From: Sphaerolaimus hirsutus
Taxonomy: Eukaryota > Nematoda > Chromadorea > Monhysterida > Sphaerolaimidae
DNA: 64,000 nt
Direction of reading: 5' to 3'
Assembly (NCBI GenBank): GCA_964036195.1
Contig: OZ038460.1
Span: forward strand, 12,403,504-12,467,503
The notes under the pieces: model-generated
Seen by the model: the letters and a program-made list of their open reading frames with translations, nothing else
What the model was told of the DNA's origin: nothing
Database searches by the model: none
Made by a program: the position numbers and the translations under genes
Shown here: in pieces, positions 22,847 through 34,900 of the stretch
Numbering within the stretch: the first letter of the stretch is position 1
Layout of the letters: each line of letters begins with the position of its first letter

Positions 22847-25800
22847 ATGTCTGGCCAAAACTCCAACAGCGATGCCACAGAGGTAAAATATACAGTGATT
22901 AGGGTTCCAAAAATCTTTGGGAGATCTATATTTTAAAAATTTCAGAAAATCTAAAAAATCTAATATTTTTCATTTTTTCTCCTGTTTTTTTTAGAGCAAA
23001 AATATAATAATTTAATATTTATTTATTTTTTTCCTCGACGTTTCTCAGGGAGATTTTCTGAGATAATGTTTAATTATACTTACCGTATTACCTCGAAATA
23101 CCCCCAGGGGGTTTATTATTTCGCCAGCAAAATTTGAGGGGGGATAATTCGAGGGGGGGGTCTATTATTTCGCCAGAAATTATCGGAAATTCCCCATACG
23201 CAGACGTAGAAAAATTGAACAATCACATAGATTTATATGTGTTTATAGGCATATATTACTGTATATACACAAAAACCCTTCCCTAACGTCACTTAATCAT
23301 CAGTTTTAACGTGTGTTCTGCATTGTACAGATCACAAACTGCGGTATTTGTCATGTACGTTCACGTTACACTCAATCTTAGGGGGGGTATTTCGAGGGGG
23401 GGGGGGGGGTTTATTATTTCCTCAGCCGAAATTTAGGGGGGGTATTTCGAGGGGGGGGGGGTAATTCAAGGGGGGGGGATAATTCGAGGTAATACGGTAG
23501 ATATTTTCTGAAAAACGTCCATTTTTTGGAACTAACCGTGAAAAAAAATTTTTCTCCACCTACAAAGTGAAAAAGCATTCAATTGACCGTAGCCGTTGGC
23601 AATGGACTTGAAATCTGAGTATGAGCGCAAGCAGGCGGAATGGCTGGCCAAAGAAGCCCAATTGCTTGCAGAAAAGCAGCGCGCCCTCGAAGAGAAAGCC
23701 AAGGTGTGCACTGTTTAGACTTTAGAGTTGCTTTAGAATTATTTGCTTGAATAATAACAAAAGTGACAAGTTATGCTGTGAATTAACCATATTTCCTGAA
23801 ATGTGTTGATAGAAAAATGCTTGCAAATTTTGATGAAATAATAATTCCCCCTCTTGAATAGCCCCCCCTTCAAAAAGTCTGGCAAAGAAAATAATTCCCC
23901 AGTAGAATTATTCAAGCAAATACGGTATCTGAAACAGTATGTACGGCGGCTGACCGCCATCCGTAATCTAAATTCTCAATTGCAGACTGAGGAGCAGCTG
24001 CACACGGTCAAGAAAGAACGTGATGTGGTTCGCTCGATCGTGGCCGAAATGTCCACATCGGTATATGCTCAATGCTAGGGTTGGGAATTTCAAAATTTTC
24101 GGGTTCGGGTATCGGGTCCTAAAAATTTCGGGTTGGGTATCGGGTATCGGTTCCAAAATTTTTGCAGGTTTCGGGTCCGGGTATTGAGGTCGGGTATCGG
24201 GTTGGGTTTTCAGGTCAAAATGTCGGGTATCGGGTTTCGGTTCCAAAAAGTGTGTGGGTATCGGGTTCGGGTCGGGTTCCCAACCCTACCCAATGCAAAA
24301 GATGCTACCTATAAACAGCTATTCATCTAAACCGTGCATCACACGGTCGCATCGCAGATAAAACCGACTGCCGAGTCCATGGTTCCGCTGGCGCCGCCGC
24401 CGCCCCTCTACGACCCGGAAAACGTCAAAGTCATTCTCGAGAAGGAACACCAATGCCGCTACTACACAAAGTTCCGGTTCATGCAGCACACTTCCAGTAG
24501 TACGGCGAGGTTCAGGTAAATACACGCGCAGAAAGGATTTTTCAGTGAGGGCGGATGTATGGATAAAAATGGATGATGACCCAACGCAGGCGCGAGCAGC
24601 TGGCCAAGGAGAAGCTTGAGGCGGGTGCAAAGCACGCAGGCGGGGCAGCCAGCAGACGCTCGTCCACTACGGCGCACAGCAGGGGCGTGTCGCCGTCGGG
24701 CAGCCACCACGCACTCAACAAGCTGCACGGTGCAGGCCTGCCGGACACCAAGCACGCGCCCAGGTGCCAGTCCCAGACCCTGTAAAATGTCAAATGTCAT
24801 GCAGCGTCAAAAGTCATGGAAAATGCCCGGTAAGATTGCAAACGTACGTTTGCCATTTTACCGGGCATTTTACACGGCTTTTGACACTTTGCATGACATT
24901 TGACATTTTACAGGGTCTGGGACTGCCCCCAGGATGTCCAAGCGGCAGTCGGCCCCGCACGCGGACGTTCTCACCCCGGAGAAGAAACAAGTGAACAGAG
25001 CGGCGCCAGTGAACGCCAGCAGGCCCACCAGAGCGGCCAGCGCCAGCCGGCCACCCAAGGCTGAAGTCAAAGCGAAACAGGCAGCCGGCGCGCGGCGAGC
25101 ATCGCACGCTGCGGCGCCCGGGCCGCAGTTGCACAATACTCGCATCGCACTGGCGACGGCGCACAGACAACCACGCAGCGGCGTCAAAGACAAAAGCAAT
25201 GCTACTGCGGGACGGCAGAAAGCTGCAGGTGGCAGTGCCAAGCCCTGTAAAGTGTGAAGGAAAGTGTCAAGTGTCAATTGTCATGCAAAGTTCAGTAATG
25301 AAATGTTGTTTTTGTTTTGATTGACATTTTACATGACATTTGACACTTGACTTTACACTTTACAGGGCTTAGGACTGCCCCCAGATGGGGTCAGACGAAC
25401 GAAAGGAGATGGTGCACATGCACAAGATTTAGCATTAGGCGTTCGGGAGGCACTTTTCGCATTGGGTAGCAGTGGCGACGAGAGCGAACGAATTCACGCG
25501 ACGGAAAATGACATAGAGCTCCAATCACCAGTGCGCTTTGGGGGGGGGGGATAAAACATTTTACGGGCAACATTTTAGGAGAACCAGCGCACCGTTATTA
25601 TGTTGCGTTTTGGCCGATTTTGCAACCTTGAATAACAGTACTGTTTACTTGCCCAATGATTCACAGCTTACGATACTTTCTAAAAACATAAAGGAATGCT
25701 ACACCATAAAATTGGCTGCAAAGACAATCAAAACAAGAAACCTAGTTAGAGAAACTGTATGCTTGTGTGCAAAATTTTTGCATTTGACCACTGCATAAGT

Positions 25801-26247
25801 AGTAAAAATTTTGCTCAAAGGATCAGCAATTTTTCAAATGGGATTTTTGCAAAATAGCTTGTCAACCCTAGTCGAGACCATTGCTGATACAATCTTGGGA
25901 GTCCAAGACTTCAGGGTTCTTGACAAACGGGGGGGGGGGGGGGGTTACCCCCTCAAAATACCCCAGCTATCCATCTATACAAGTCGCCACCCAACTAATC
26001 TTTCGCTATCCCCTGACCCCCACCCCCCAATCAGCCTTACCTATCTGCTACTAGGCTATTTAGCGCTATCTGTTTACTTATCTAGAGGATATTGCAAGTA
26101 CCGACGACACTGCACTCTCAGACTAATCAAGAACCGGAGAAAATGGTGCTTTTATCGAACGATGCTACTAATGGAATTGAGCAATCGAAATTGGTCAATC
26201 CTGCAGCGGCGCAGACATGCGAGGTTGGTGTTGGAACAGGGTCCTGA
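22847..26247 (+). CDS. Unidentified coiled-coil protein with introner introns
   Basis: I do not recognise this protein. Exons: 22847-22882, 23593-23703, 23986-24060, 24358-24515, 24590-24763, 24933-25228, 25385-25530, 26086-26247; phases close to 385 residues. The start MSGQNSNSDATE follows an in-frame-free leader. Exons 2-3 are a charged coiled coil (EYERKQAEWLAKEAQLLAEK; TEEQLHTVKKERD). Exon 4 has a proline stretch then YDPENVKVILEKEHQCRYY. Exons 5-6 are basic, Ala/Ser/Arg-rich and probably disordered. Introns 5 (24764-24932, phase 2) and 6 (25229-25384, phase 1) consist exactly of one introner each. The last splice (donor A|GTGCGC at 25531, acceptor TTACTTATCTAG at 26085) is my weakest call. 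Without it the frame ends at a TAA at 25552 inside a G11 run. A cytoskeletal or centrosomal role is possible but unsupported. Confidence 0.7.
23081..23499. repeat. TA-flanked CCGTATTACCTC element with G tracts
   Basis: Inverted ends CCGTATTACCTCGAAATA and TTCGAGGTAATACGG lie between TA dinucleotides. The right half has four poly-G blocks, the longest about 14, interspersed with TATTTCGAGG. It sits in intron 1 of the coiled-coil gene. Confidence 0.7.
24068..24296. mobile_element. hAT-like element with CGGGTATCGG interior
   Basis: The element is 24076-24288, flanked by CTCAATGC / CCCAATGC (7 of 8). Ends are TAGGGTTGGGAA and TTCCCAACCCTA. Nearly the whole interior is CGGGTATCGGGT repeats in one orientation. 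It lies in intron 3 of the coiled-coil gene. Confidence 0.8.
24761..24932 (+). mobile_element. Introner copy forming intron 5 of the coiled-coil gene
   Basis: A 166-bp element (24764-24929) lies between two CAG copies. Inverted ends of about 38 bp begin GTGCCAGTCCCAGACCCTG on the left and end GGTCTGGGACTGCCCC on the right. The element supplies GT, and the duplicated CAG supplies AG. Exact removal restores GCG CCC AGG ATG, in frame. Confidence 0.9.
25226..25384 (+). mobile_element. Introner copy forming intron 6 of the coiled-coil gene
   Basis: A 153-bp element (25229-25381) lies between two CAG copies. Ends are GTGGCAGTGCCAAGCCCTG and GGGCTTAGGACTGCCCC. The donor GT is at the element's first bases, and the acceptor AG comes from the duplicated target. 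Removal joins GCT GCA G to AT GGG in frame. Confidence 0.9.
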
Positions 26248-28199
26248 ATGTCGTGTGAAAGGATCTTCAAACGCAATTATACCTATCTATTTAGCATTAA
26301 AAATCATTTTTAATTGATTTTCATATTTTTATAATGTTTTTAATGTTCCAACTTTTGAATTATGTTAGGTTGACGATAAACGTTAGTGGTAGGGCTCGAA
26401 CTCGACTCGACTCGACTCGTGACTAAAATTGGGTACCGACTCGACTCGCCCGGAAAAATCCGCCCCTGACTCGAGACTCGAGGTTTTTGCCCGACTCGAC
26501 TCGAAATTTTGGCAAAATTCGAGTCGGGGTTCCCATTGAAAAATGTCCAAAAATTTAAGTTTTGATATGATTTTTTTTACATATTTTTCAAAAATTTTGC
26601 GCACAAGTGCGCAATTCCACACCATGTGCATGATACCGTATTTCCTTGAAATACCCCCTTGAATTAACCCCCCTCAAAATACCCCCTTGTGTTTTGAGCT
26701 GAGGAAAAAATACCCCATCTGGAATATCATCATCAGGTACATCATGTATGCAATATACATGATGTATTAATAGAGGCCAATTTGCACCACAGCTACACGT
26801 CTGATTTGTGTAGTAATGTACATTGATATGTCCTTATATAGCCTATTTAGTCATGTTTTTTACCAGTTTTAGGTATGTAAAGGCCCATTCTTTACTACAA
26901 TCTTTACTAAAATTTCTGGCGAAATAAGAAACTCCCCCTTAAACTACCCCCCTCAAAATTTCCAATCTGAAAAAATAATTTAGACTTCATTAAGTGTGTG
27001 TGAGAAAATCAGTAGAAAAACCAGTAACTGAAATTTCTGCAAGAATCATGCAAAAATGTTTTGCATCCGACTCGACACTCGAGATTTTTGCCTGACTCGA
27101 CTCGAATTTTCACTGACTCGCCCGACTCGACCGGAAAATTTTTGGGGTTGCGACTCGAACTCGAGTCTAAAAACCATCGAATCCTAGTTAATGGACGCAT
27201 TGTGTCTATGTAAATCAGTCCACTACCGGCATTTGATTTTTTTAGTAAGCCCATAAATCAGAATTGAGCGCATTATAATACTATAATAATATAGACCAGA
27301 TATAATATAATATTTCATCTCCGTAGAGTAGTCGACGGACGTTTCATTCCGGTAAACTCAAACGCGTTCACAGACAACTTGAGTTCACTAAATTTTAACT
27401 ATGTAAATAAATTATATAAATACATACTAAATGGAGGTAAATTTATGCATCGTCCGGCGGGACAACATCACTGTGATCATCGCAATGTTACTCCTCTATT
27501 TTTTTTCCAGATGAAAGCTACCACTGACCATACTATCGAGCTCCAGCAAACATCCAGTGGAACTGAAAACTCAGAACCGATCACTACAGCAGACCCGTTC
27601 ACAGCCAATTTGAGTTCACAATTATTTTAGATTACCGGTAGTTAACTATGTAGTGTGTGTAGACTCAGCTGTGGATATCAAACACCCCTGGGCAACTGCG
27701 CTTAGTGGAGAACTGCATGTGCTGAGTCGGCCACGAACACCCATGGACAACTGCTGCATACGCCAAGCTGGCGCCATGGCCCCACCAATGCTAGAGCAGT
27801 GCATGCGCTCGCGTCTGACTGGCGCTATTTCTGCCGCGTGGCAGAGCACCTATTTTTAGTTGTTTTTTAACCTATTTAGTCACCTGCACCTTCTGTCACC
27901 TCCTGTGTGTATCACTTCTAGATTTTGAATTTAGACATCAGCGCTTTTTATCACATACGCTGCTCTAGCATTGGCGGCACCATGGCGCCAGCTTACTGCG
28001 CATGCCGCGGCTGTCCAGGGGTGTTTGCGGCCCACTGAACGCAGTTGCCCGGGGGTGTTTAGTTATTCGCCGTACGAGTAGGGCAATTGTGAATTATACA
28101 AATCATACTAAATGGACGTAAATTTATGCATCGTACGGCGGGGCAACATTCCTGTGGTCATCGCTAAATCAGCTCAAACGTTACGCTGAAATTTTTTCC
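26248..28199. other. Intergenic, transposon-derived
   Basis: Contains the hAT-like element at 26390-27186. Also contains a segment at about 27420-27590 repeated at 28100-28290, and between them an inverted repeat (CACCAATGCTAGAGCAG at 27784, inverted near 27960). No secure exon. Confidence 0.5.
26382..27194. mobile_element. hAT-like element with GACTCG interior
   Basis: The element is 26390-27186, flanked by GTTAGTGG / GTTAATGG (7 of 8). Both ends carry dense ACTCGACTCG arrays (26397-26530, 27067-27170). The palindrome TGCGCACAAGTGCGCA is at 26598-26613. A CCGTATTTCC-type element (about 26635-26990) is nested in the middle. Confidence 0.8.
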
Positions 28200-28567
28200 A
28201 GATGACACCTACCACCGACAGAACTATTGAGCTCCAGCAAACATTCAGTGGGACTGAAAATTCAGAATCAATCACCACAGCAGATATAAAACATTGCAAC
28301 CTCAAGGTTTGTTCTGCCTGCTGGTGTATTTACATGCACTTTTCATGGACAACGTACAGAGAAGCTCTCAGGAACAGTTGTTCCATGCAGATTCAACTGG
28401 AAACATCAAATACTGGTCACGGCACAGAATTAAACCACCAATCGATTGGCGATGCAGTTGACAACATGCCACCAGATGATCAAACATCACTGTGTGACAT
28501 CCCATGCGAAAAAATAGTGCAAAACGATGGGCAGATTTGTGATATTGTGAATGATTTAGAAAGTTAA
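28200..28567 (+). CDS. Possible terminal exon, hypothetical
   Basis: After a good acceptor (TTTTTTCCAG ending at 28201) an open frame of about 121 codons ends at 28565-28567. The product is Thr/Gln/Asp-rich with several cysteines (PPDDQTSLCDIPCEK) and no domain I know. A shorter paralogous start of the same exon is at about 27512-27590, sharing TIELQQTSSGTENSE. It could be the 3' end of an upstream plus-strand gene or a decayed transposon gene. Confidence 0.3.
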
Positions 28568-28968
28568 CCTAGTGTTTGCATTTGAGCTATAGTGCAGCGA
28601 CAACACACTTTGCACTGAAATCCCACCGATGCACCAAATTCCATCGCAATAAGGAGAAAAAACTTTATTTTCCTCACAATGACTTCTTCCACTATGACAT
28701 TATTTATCACAGCATCTATGACATCACTTTATTCATTTAAATCCGGTAACAGTGCAAAGCATGCAGTCCACTTAGTATTTCAGAATTCAAACCATCAAAA
28801 TCTAAATGCAGTAACGGCTCAATGCTCAGTTACTCAATGCGCAGTTACTGCAGACACGCCAACTGTACCAATGCATTTAATATAGAATTCTGGTGAATTT
28901 AATGTTTAACATTCAACATCTCAACAGTGAAGAACGTCTCCAAACACAACACAAAAATCAATGATATT

Positions 28969-31900
28969 CTACTGAATAACTGTAACATGTTTCTGTTGTG
29001 CAACAGCCTGTTTTCGTTGGGTGATCATTTCCTGCTTGAATGACGTTTTATTTTGTTTCTTTTCAACTCTCCTCTCCTGCAAATGTGGAAAAAATCGCAT
29101 TTATCTAATGACTATTTAAATAAATACAACGTTTGAGTAATGAATTGTTTAATGTCGGGCTTGAGTCAAAAGTGCAAACTTGCTTGAATGTTAAAAGTTT
29201 ATGTTTTAAATATTGAAATTTGAAGCAAGCGCACATGACACAAATATTTGTGAATATTATTTTTATTCATGAGTGTGATGGATACATAACCAACAACAAA
29301 ACTTTAAAATTCATGTAGGTAGGCACTTCGAGTGTTTTTCAACACATTTACTCTTTGTGAATAACCTGGATACTTACCTTACCTGAGCTATGTCTGTTAG
29401 CGAATTCAGTTGTTTTTTAATCCAAAATCTACCAGAATTTATGTGTAAACAACAATTCCTACCACCCACTATTAGATCAGAAGCACAGTAGCTCGTCTAC
29501 ACAGAAAACGATACCAAAAAAACTCAAGTCGACAAAAGTGCACCTAGACACTCGGCAGTGAAGCCAGAGACAGAAACCAACTCTGCGCATGGCCTTGATG
29601 ATATGCTTGCGCTCTCTGCGCTGCTCGCCGGTCTCGTCCTTGGGCCTGGCGCTGCTCACAACCGACACTCGACTCGCCTGGTCCACGTCCATCTGGTCGC
29701 AGTCGGGTGCCAGGTTCTATCGGTTATATGAAAAATCGGTTATATGGGTGATAATTGCCAGAAATTCGTTATAAATGTCTGAAAATAAGCGTACGAGTAT
29801 TCTTGCAAAAATAGCGATTAGGTGGAAAAGGGCAAAAATGTTTAAAATATAATCAAATTTTATTGAAATCAGGGGCAAAATCACACAAGCTGGTCGATTG
29901 GGGGGGGGGGGGGTCAGGGAATAGTTGACAAAATTTTTACCTCTGGATAGATAGGTAAATAGCTGAGCATCATCCGGAATAGATTTGGGGCCGGTATGGA
30001 GGGATAAGCACACTTTTCACAGTGTACTTCTAAGTACACCGTACAATTCTGAACATAAAGCAAAGCCCACATAAAACGCACCAATTTCTTAAGTTTGTGT
30101 TTTGTCAGGCCTGCGTCCACCGCTGTGGTGGGCACGCCGCGCGCGTCCAATTTTACGGGCCGCTTCCGATTGGCCGACGACTCGTCGCCAATTACAGCCG
30201 GCCGATTGTACAGATTACTGTAGGTGGCTGCGATTGCGAAAATTGTGTAATTATGTGTGAAGTGTGTGCGTAATCCCGTACACCCCCCAAAAAAAATCGG
30301 CCAGCTAACTGGAGCGATTTTGAGAAATTGCCCACAAGTTTATCAGCTAATTAATTCTTAAACACATTTTCACCTTCAAAATCACTAGTTCATGTGCCTC
30401 ATTGCCTATTTCAAACCAGTTTTGGTTATAAATACGCCTATATACCTATTTTAACCATTTTTCACTTATTCGTTGCGATTTTTCTATCTTTTCTTCCTTC
30501 ATCATCTTGAAAAGCCCTGGGTGTGGGTACATTGAACCCAGGGACGTATCCAGGATTTTTGAGCGGGGGGGCTGCTTGTTTACAGAGCCCGGCGAGGGGG
30601 GGGGCCTAAAATTTTAGCTACATAGTGGCGGAATGGCGCCATGGCGCTGGCGCCATTAGTAGGCGCCACGCCATGGCGCCATTGGCGTTGGCGTCAGCGC
30701 CATGGAACGCTGTATATGTATGTAAATATACATACAAAACAGCAAAAAGCCCAACATTTTTAATGATTTGCGGCCACATGGAGCTAATCTGGTTATAATA
30801 CCTTATATCTGGTGAAGAATGCGCGCTCGCGCGCAAAATTTTTTACGCTGACGTTGAAAAAGTCGCATTTTCTGGTCACTTTCTGGTCTCGCCCCGGTAG
30901 GGGGGGGGGGGGGGCTGCAGCCCCCCCGCCCCCCCCCCTGGATACGGCCCTGATTGAACCCTAGGAATATACCCTAGGTATATTCAACCCCGAAGAAATT
31001 ATTCCAGCTATCTATCCCTCCGGAGGAGCAATTTATTATATAAATATATGAACCCCCGCAGGGATCCAAATGTACAAGACCCCTGGCTAAAAACTGCGAT
31101 AACAAACCGAGAATGGATTCGCAGTCCCACTGTTTGTCGTCGTCATCGGGCACATCGGCCGGGTGCGGCTCAGGCTCCGTATCCGAATCATCGGAATAGA
31201 CGCGCACGGTTTTTTCCGCTCGGTCATCGCCTTCGAGCGCGTTGTGAAGCAACTCCCTGAAAAAATATTTAGAGAATGGTAACGACTAGGGATGGCCGGC
31301 ACTTTAAAATAATAAAACAACATAAAAAGAAACCCAATACCTAGCCAATATGCTTCCACGTACTTCCACAAGAGTAAAATTACACTCTAGTAAAGTATGA
31401 ACCTTCTCTTCGTAGATTTTTCAAGCATTATTCCATGCCCGACCTCACTTTACTTACTTCTAGTCACCAACGTTCGATGAAAAGTGATATATTTACGTAC
31501 CTAGTCGACACAGGGACGTATCCAGGATTTTTGAGCGGGGGATGGATGTTTGTTTACGGAGCCCGGCGAACGGGGGGGGCTGAGCCCGCCCTCAATTTTT
31601 TTGCGTACACAGTCACGGAATGGCACCATGCCATGGCGCCATTGGCGCTGGCGCCAGAAACCACTATGTAAATACGCGTACATATACAGCGACGGGCACA
31701 CGTTTGATAGCTATTTCGAGGATGTGTCTGCGGGGGCGAATAACCCATGGACATCAAACACCCCCGGACATCCGCGCTCGTAGCACATCGACATGCGCGC
31801 AGAGGGCCGTAAAAACCCATGGGCGCCACTGCCCATGGTTCACCGATGCACAGGCTTGCTTTTGTTATCGCCTTTTGACATAGCGCACACTTTATCGCTG

Positions 31901-34900
31901 TCGCACAGAGCACTTTTTGTCATTGCCGCATGGCACACCCAATGGCGCTGTGCACTACTGCCTGTAAACTTCGATTTAAGTAAACTAGTATATAAGCTTT
32001 GAACGCATTCGAGGTTAAACAGTATGCGGTGTCTGTGAACAGTGGTGTTTGCGGCTCTGTGTGCCTGTAGATGTGCTATGAGCGCTGATGTCCAGGGGTG
32101 TTTGATGTCCAGGGCTGCTGACCCGTCTGCGGGAACCGATCGACTGTTAATAAAGTGTTCGAGGGAGGAATGCGCGCTTGCGTGCAAGATTTGTGCACAT
32201 ACCATGAAAAATGTATAAGAAAACTTGGATTTCCCGAGATTTTTCAGGTCTCGCCCCGGGAATAGGGGGGGCTCCCGCCCCCCCCTGGATACGGCCTTGA
32301 GTCGACATAAAAATAGATTTTTTTTTGTAGAAATGATCACTGTCCAACAGCTCCACCGCCATATTGCTATATGTAACATGATAAAGTACTTGCACTTGTC
32401 TGATACACCTGTACATGTTGACCCATAATAATGTACGAGCTTTTGAAAAGAAAACCTTTTTTATAAAAAAAACGTTTTTAGAACCGGGCCTTTAAAAATG
32501 CTTTTTACCATCCCTAGTTACTATTTACTAAGTAAAGTTACAGGCGCAACGCGATCGACCAACTTTTTCTCGTTCTGTTTCTTCTCGTACTGCTGCAAGA
32601 GCTGCATGACGCGCGTGGAGTCTGGCTCGATGAAGCCGGCCAGCTGGTCGTCCATGGCCAGCGGCAGGTCGCCCATCTCCTCCTCGTCGTACTGCTCGTA
32701 CAGCTGCAAGATAAGTGAAAGGATAAGTGAAGGAAAAACACTAATTTTGAATTTTAAAAATCGTTTTTTCAAGTTTGACGCTGGTCCGGCGCTGCAATGT
32801 TCAAGGTAAAAAACCTTGCCGCATTTTTTCCGCATAAACACCACAGACATTTGTCAATTTGTCGTTGTTCAGACATTTGTCTTTTCAGATACCACACGGT
32901 TTGGCGCTTATGCACTTTTAGAATAAAATTCTTTAATTAAAGAATGAACCATTTTCATTCCACTGTGCAAAAGCGGAAATACAGCCACAACAGGGCCGAA
33001 AACAAATCAAACTTGCGCGCACCTTCTCGAAGCGCGCGTCGAGCGTTTGCAGGTTCTCCGATCTGGGCAGCACGCTGCTAGACATGGAGTATTCTGTGAA
33101 CCGAGTACGCGTCTCTTCCATCGCAAAGTCATGCTCCTCACCAAAGTCGCTTCCTGTGGAAAAAAAACACTGGAAACTTCACAATCGAGGAATCTAGTTC
33201 CGAATGAATTTACATTTTCAAAATTGCATTTTAAATTTTGACGTTGGACAGACCGGATATTTTGAGCGAGACTTTTTGAAAAGCCCATGAATTTCTCTAC
33301 GTTTTTTGTCATTGAAGTATTGAAGTTTAACGATGGAAAACAGAAATTCAAAACTATTTTTGGAAGTAAAAAAAACGAAATTCAAAATCATTGAAAAAGC
33401 GCTTTTAAGATTAAACACTTCTTTCCGTAAGGTTTACCATCTTCGGCGCAATAGTAACTTCGGGGCCTATAAACGTCTACATATCACGATCCAACCCTCT
33501 CTAAGAAAAATACTGCGACACCATACAATGAGAAAACCCTCACCAAATTCATCGTCCCCCTCCCCATCCGAGTCATCATCAGAATCGGAATCTGTGCGAT
33601 CACCACGCGCATTGGCCAGTCGCACGAAATCGTCCTCAATGTCGCCGGCGAACTGGTCGGGCTCGTCGAGCGCGGCCACGATGTCCGGGTCCAGCTCGGG
33701 ATGGGGTCCTGAGGGGAAATTTCTGTTTGGTGAAATTGAATTCTACATATTCAATTCAACATATGGGGCATGGCACACGGGAGGTTTTGCTAGGTAGTTG
33801 ATTTTGTTTGAACGCGAGATTTTTTAGAAATGCCGAAACAATAAACCTACCGACAACAAATATAAACAATACAAAGTATAAAAATTAGGACAGCACGAGA
33901 ATCGTGCGAAGGAGTTCCAAATTTGTCCATACCATCTGTGAACTCAATTCTTAAAAATACAATTTCCGCACCACATAACGAAGAACGTAGAGGCGAAACA
34001 TAAATTCTCACTATGTGACGCCACTGACACTAGTGGTAAAGAGTACACACGTCCCAATTTTGGCGGGCGATTACCGTAAACGCCAACAAAGATCCCATGG
34101 GGCCAGTTCCGCAAAATGAGAAGTGAGAAAATGAGAAGTGAGAAAATGAGAAGTGAGAAAATGAGAAGTGAAAATGAGAGTGAGATAATTATTAACACAA
34201 AATGTTATTGGTGTGACTCGACAAACATGTCACTGCATGGTAGTCACTGCCCTGGCGAACCAATAATGAACAAATCAAAATCAAGTGAAATGACAAAGGC
34301 GAAGTGAAACGGCGGCAAGTGAATTGGCAAAAGCGAAGTAACAAAAATGAAATTAAAACGTGATTTCTCTTCGCTTTTGCCATTTCACTTGCCATTTCAC
34401 TTCACCTCACCTTTGCGCTTTAGCTTCGCATTTGCCTATTCACTTCTCATTCTCGACCTGGTCCATGAAAAGTTCAAACACACCTGGCTGTGGCGCAGCC
34501 TGGTTCAACAATCCAACGCGCAGCTGCACGCCGGGCGTCTCAAACAGAGATTGCGGCAACTGCAGCGACGCGGCATCATCCTTCAAGCCCTGTAAAGATC
34601 GTAATATTATTATACCGTATTTGTTCTAATAGAGTGGCATACCCCCAATAGAAGGGCAGGTAGACAGTACATTGTGAACGGTAGATAAGTGTCAAAACAC
34701 AAAAATATAACAACTGGATGGCGAGAACACTCACAGCATTCATATTAAAATTAGTGCTCTGGTAAGAAAATGTTGCTCAAGTTACATATAAAAACTGTGT
34801 TGAAATGTTGAATGTGTGAAATAATAGAACGGCAGCCTCCAATAGAACGGATACCCAATAGAACGCAGGTAAAAAATCTGACGAATCGAATAGAACGGCG

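Noticed and set aside
24573-24605. Alternative start MMTQRR for the coiled-coil gene's exon 5
   Set aside because: The acceptor CAACGCAG at 24589 and matching phase with exon 4 show these bases are intron sequence.
28679-28885. Short plus-strand frame MTSSTMTLF…
   Set aside because: Thr/Ser/Asn-rich chance frame; the region also lies just beyond the LTV1 3' end on the other strand.
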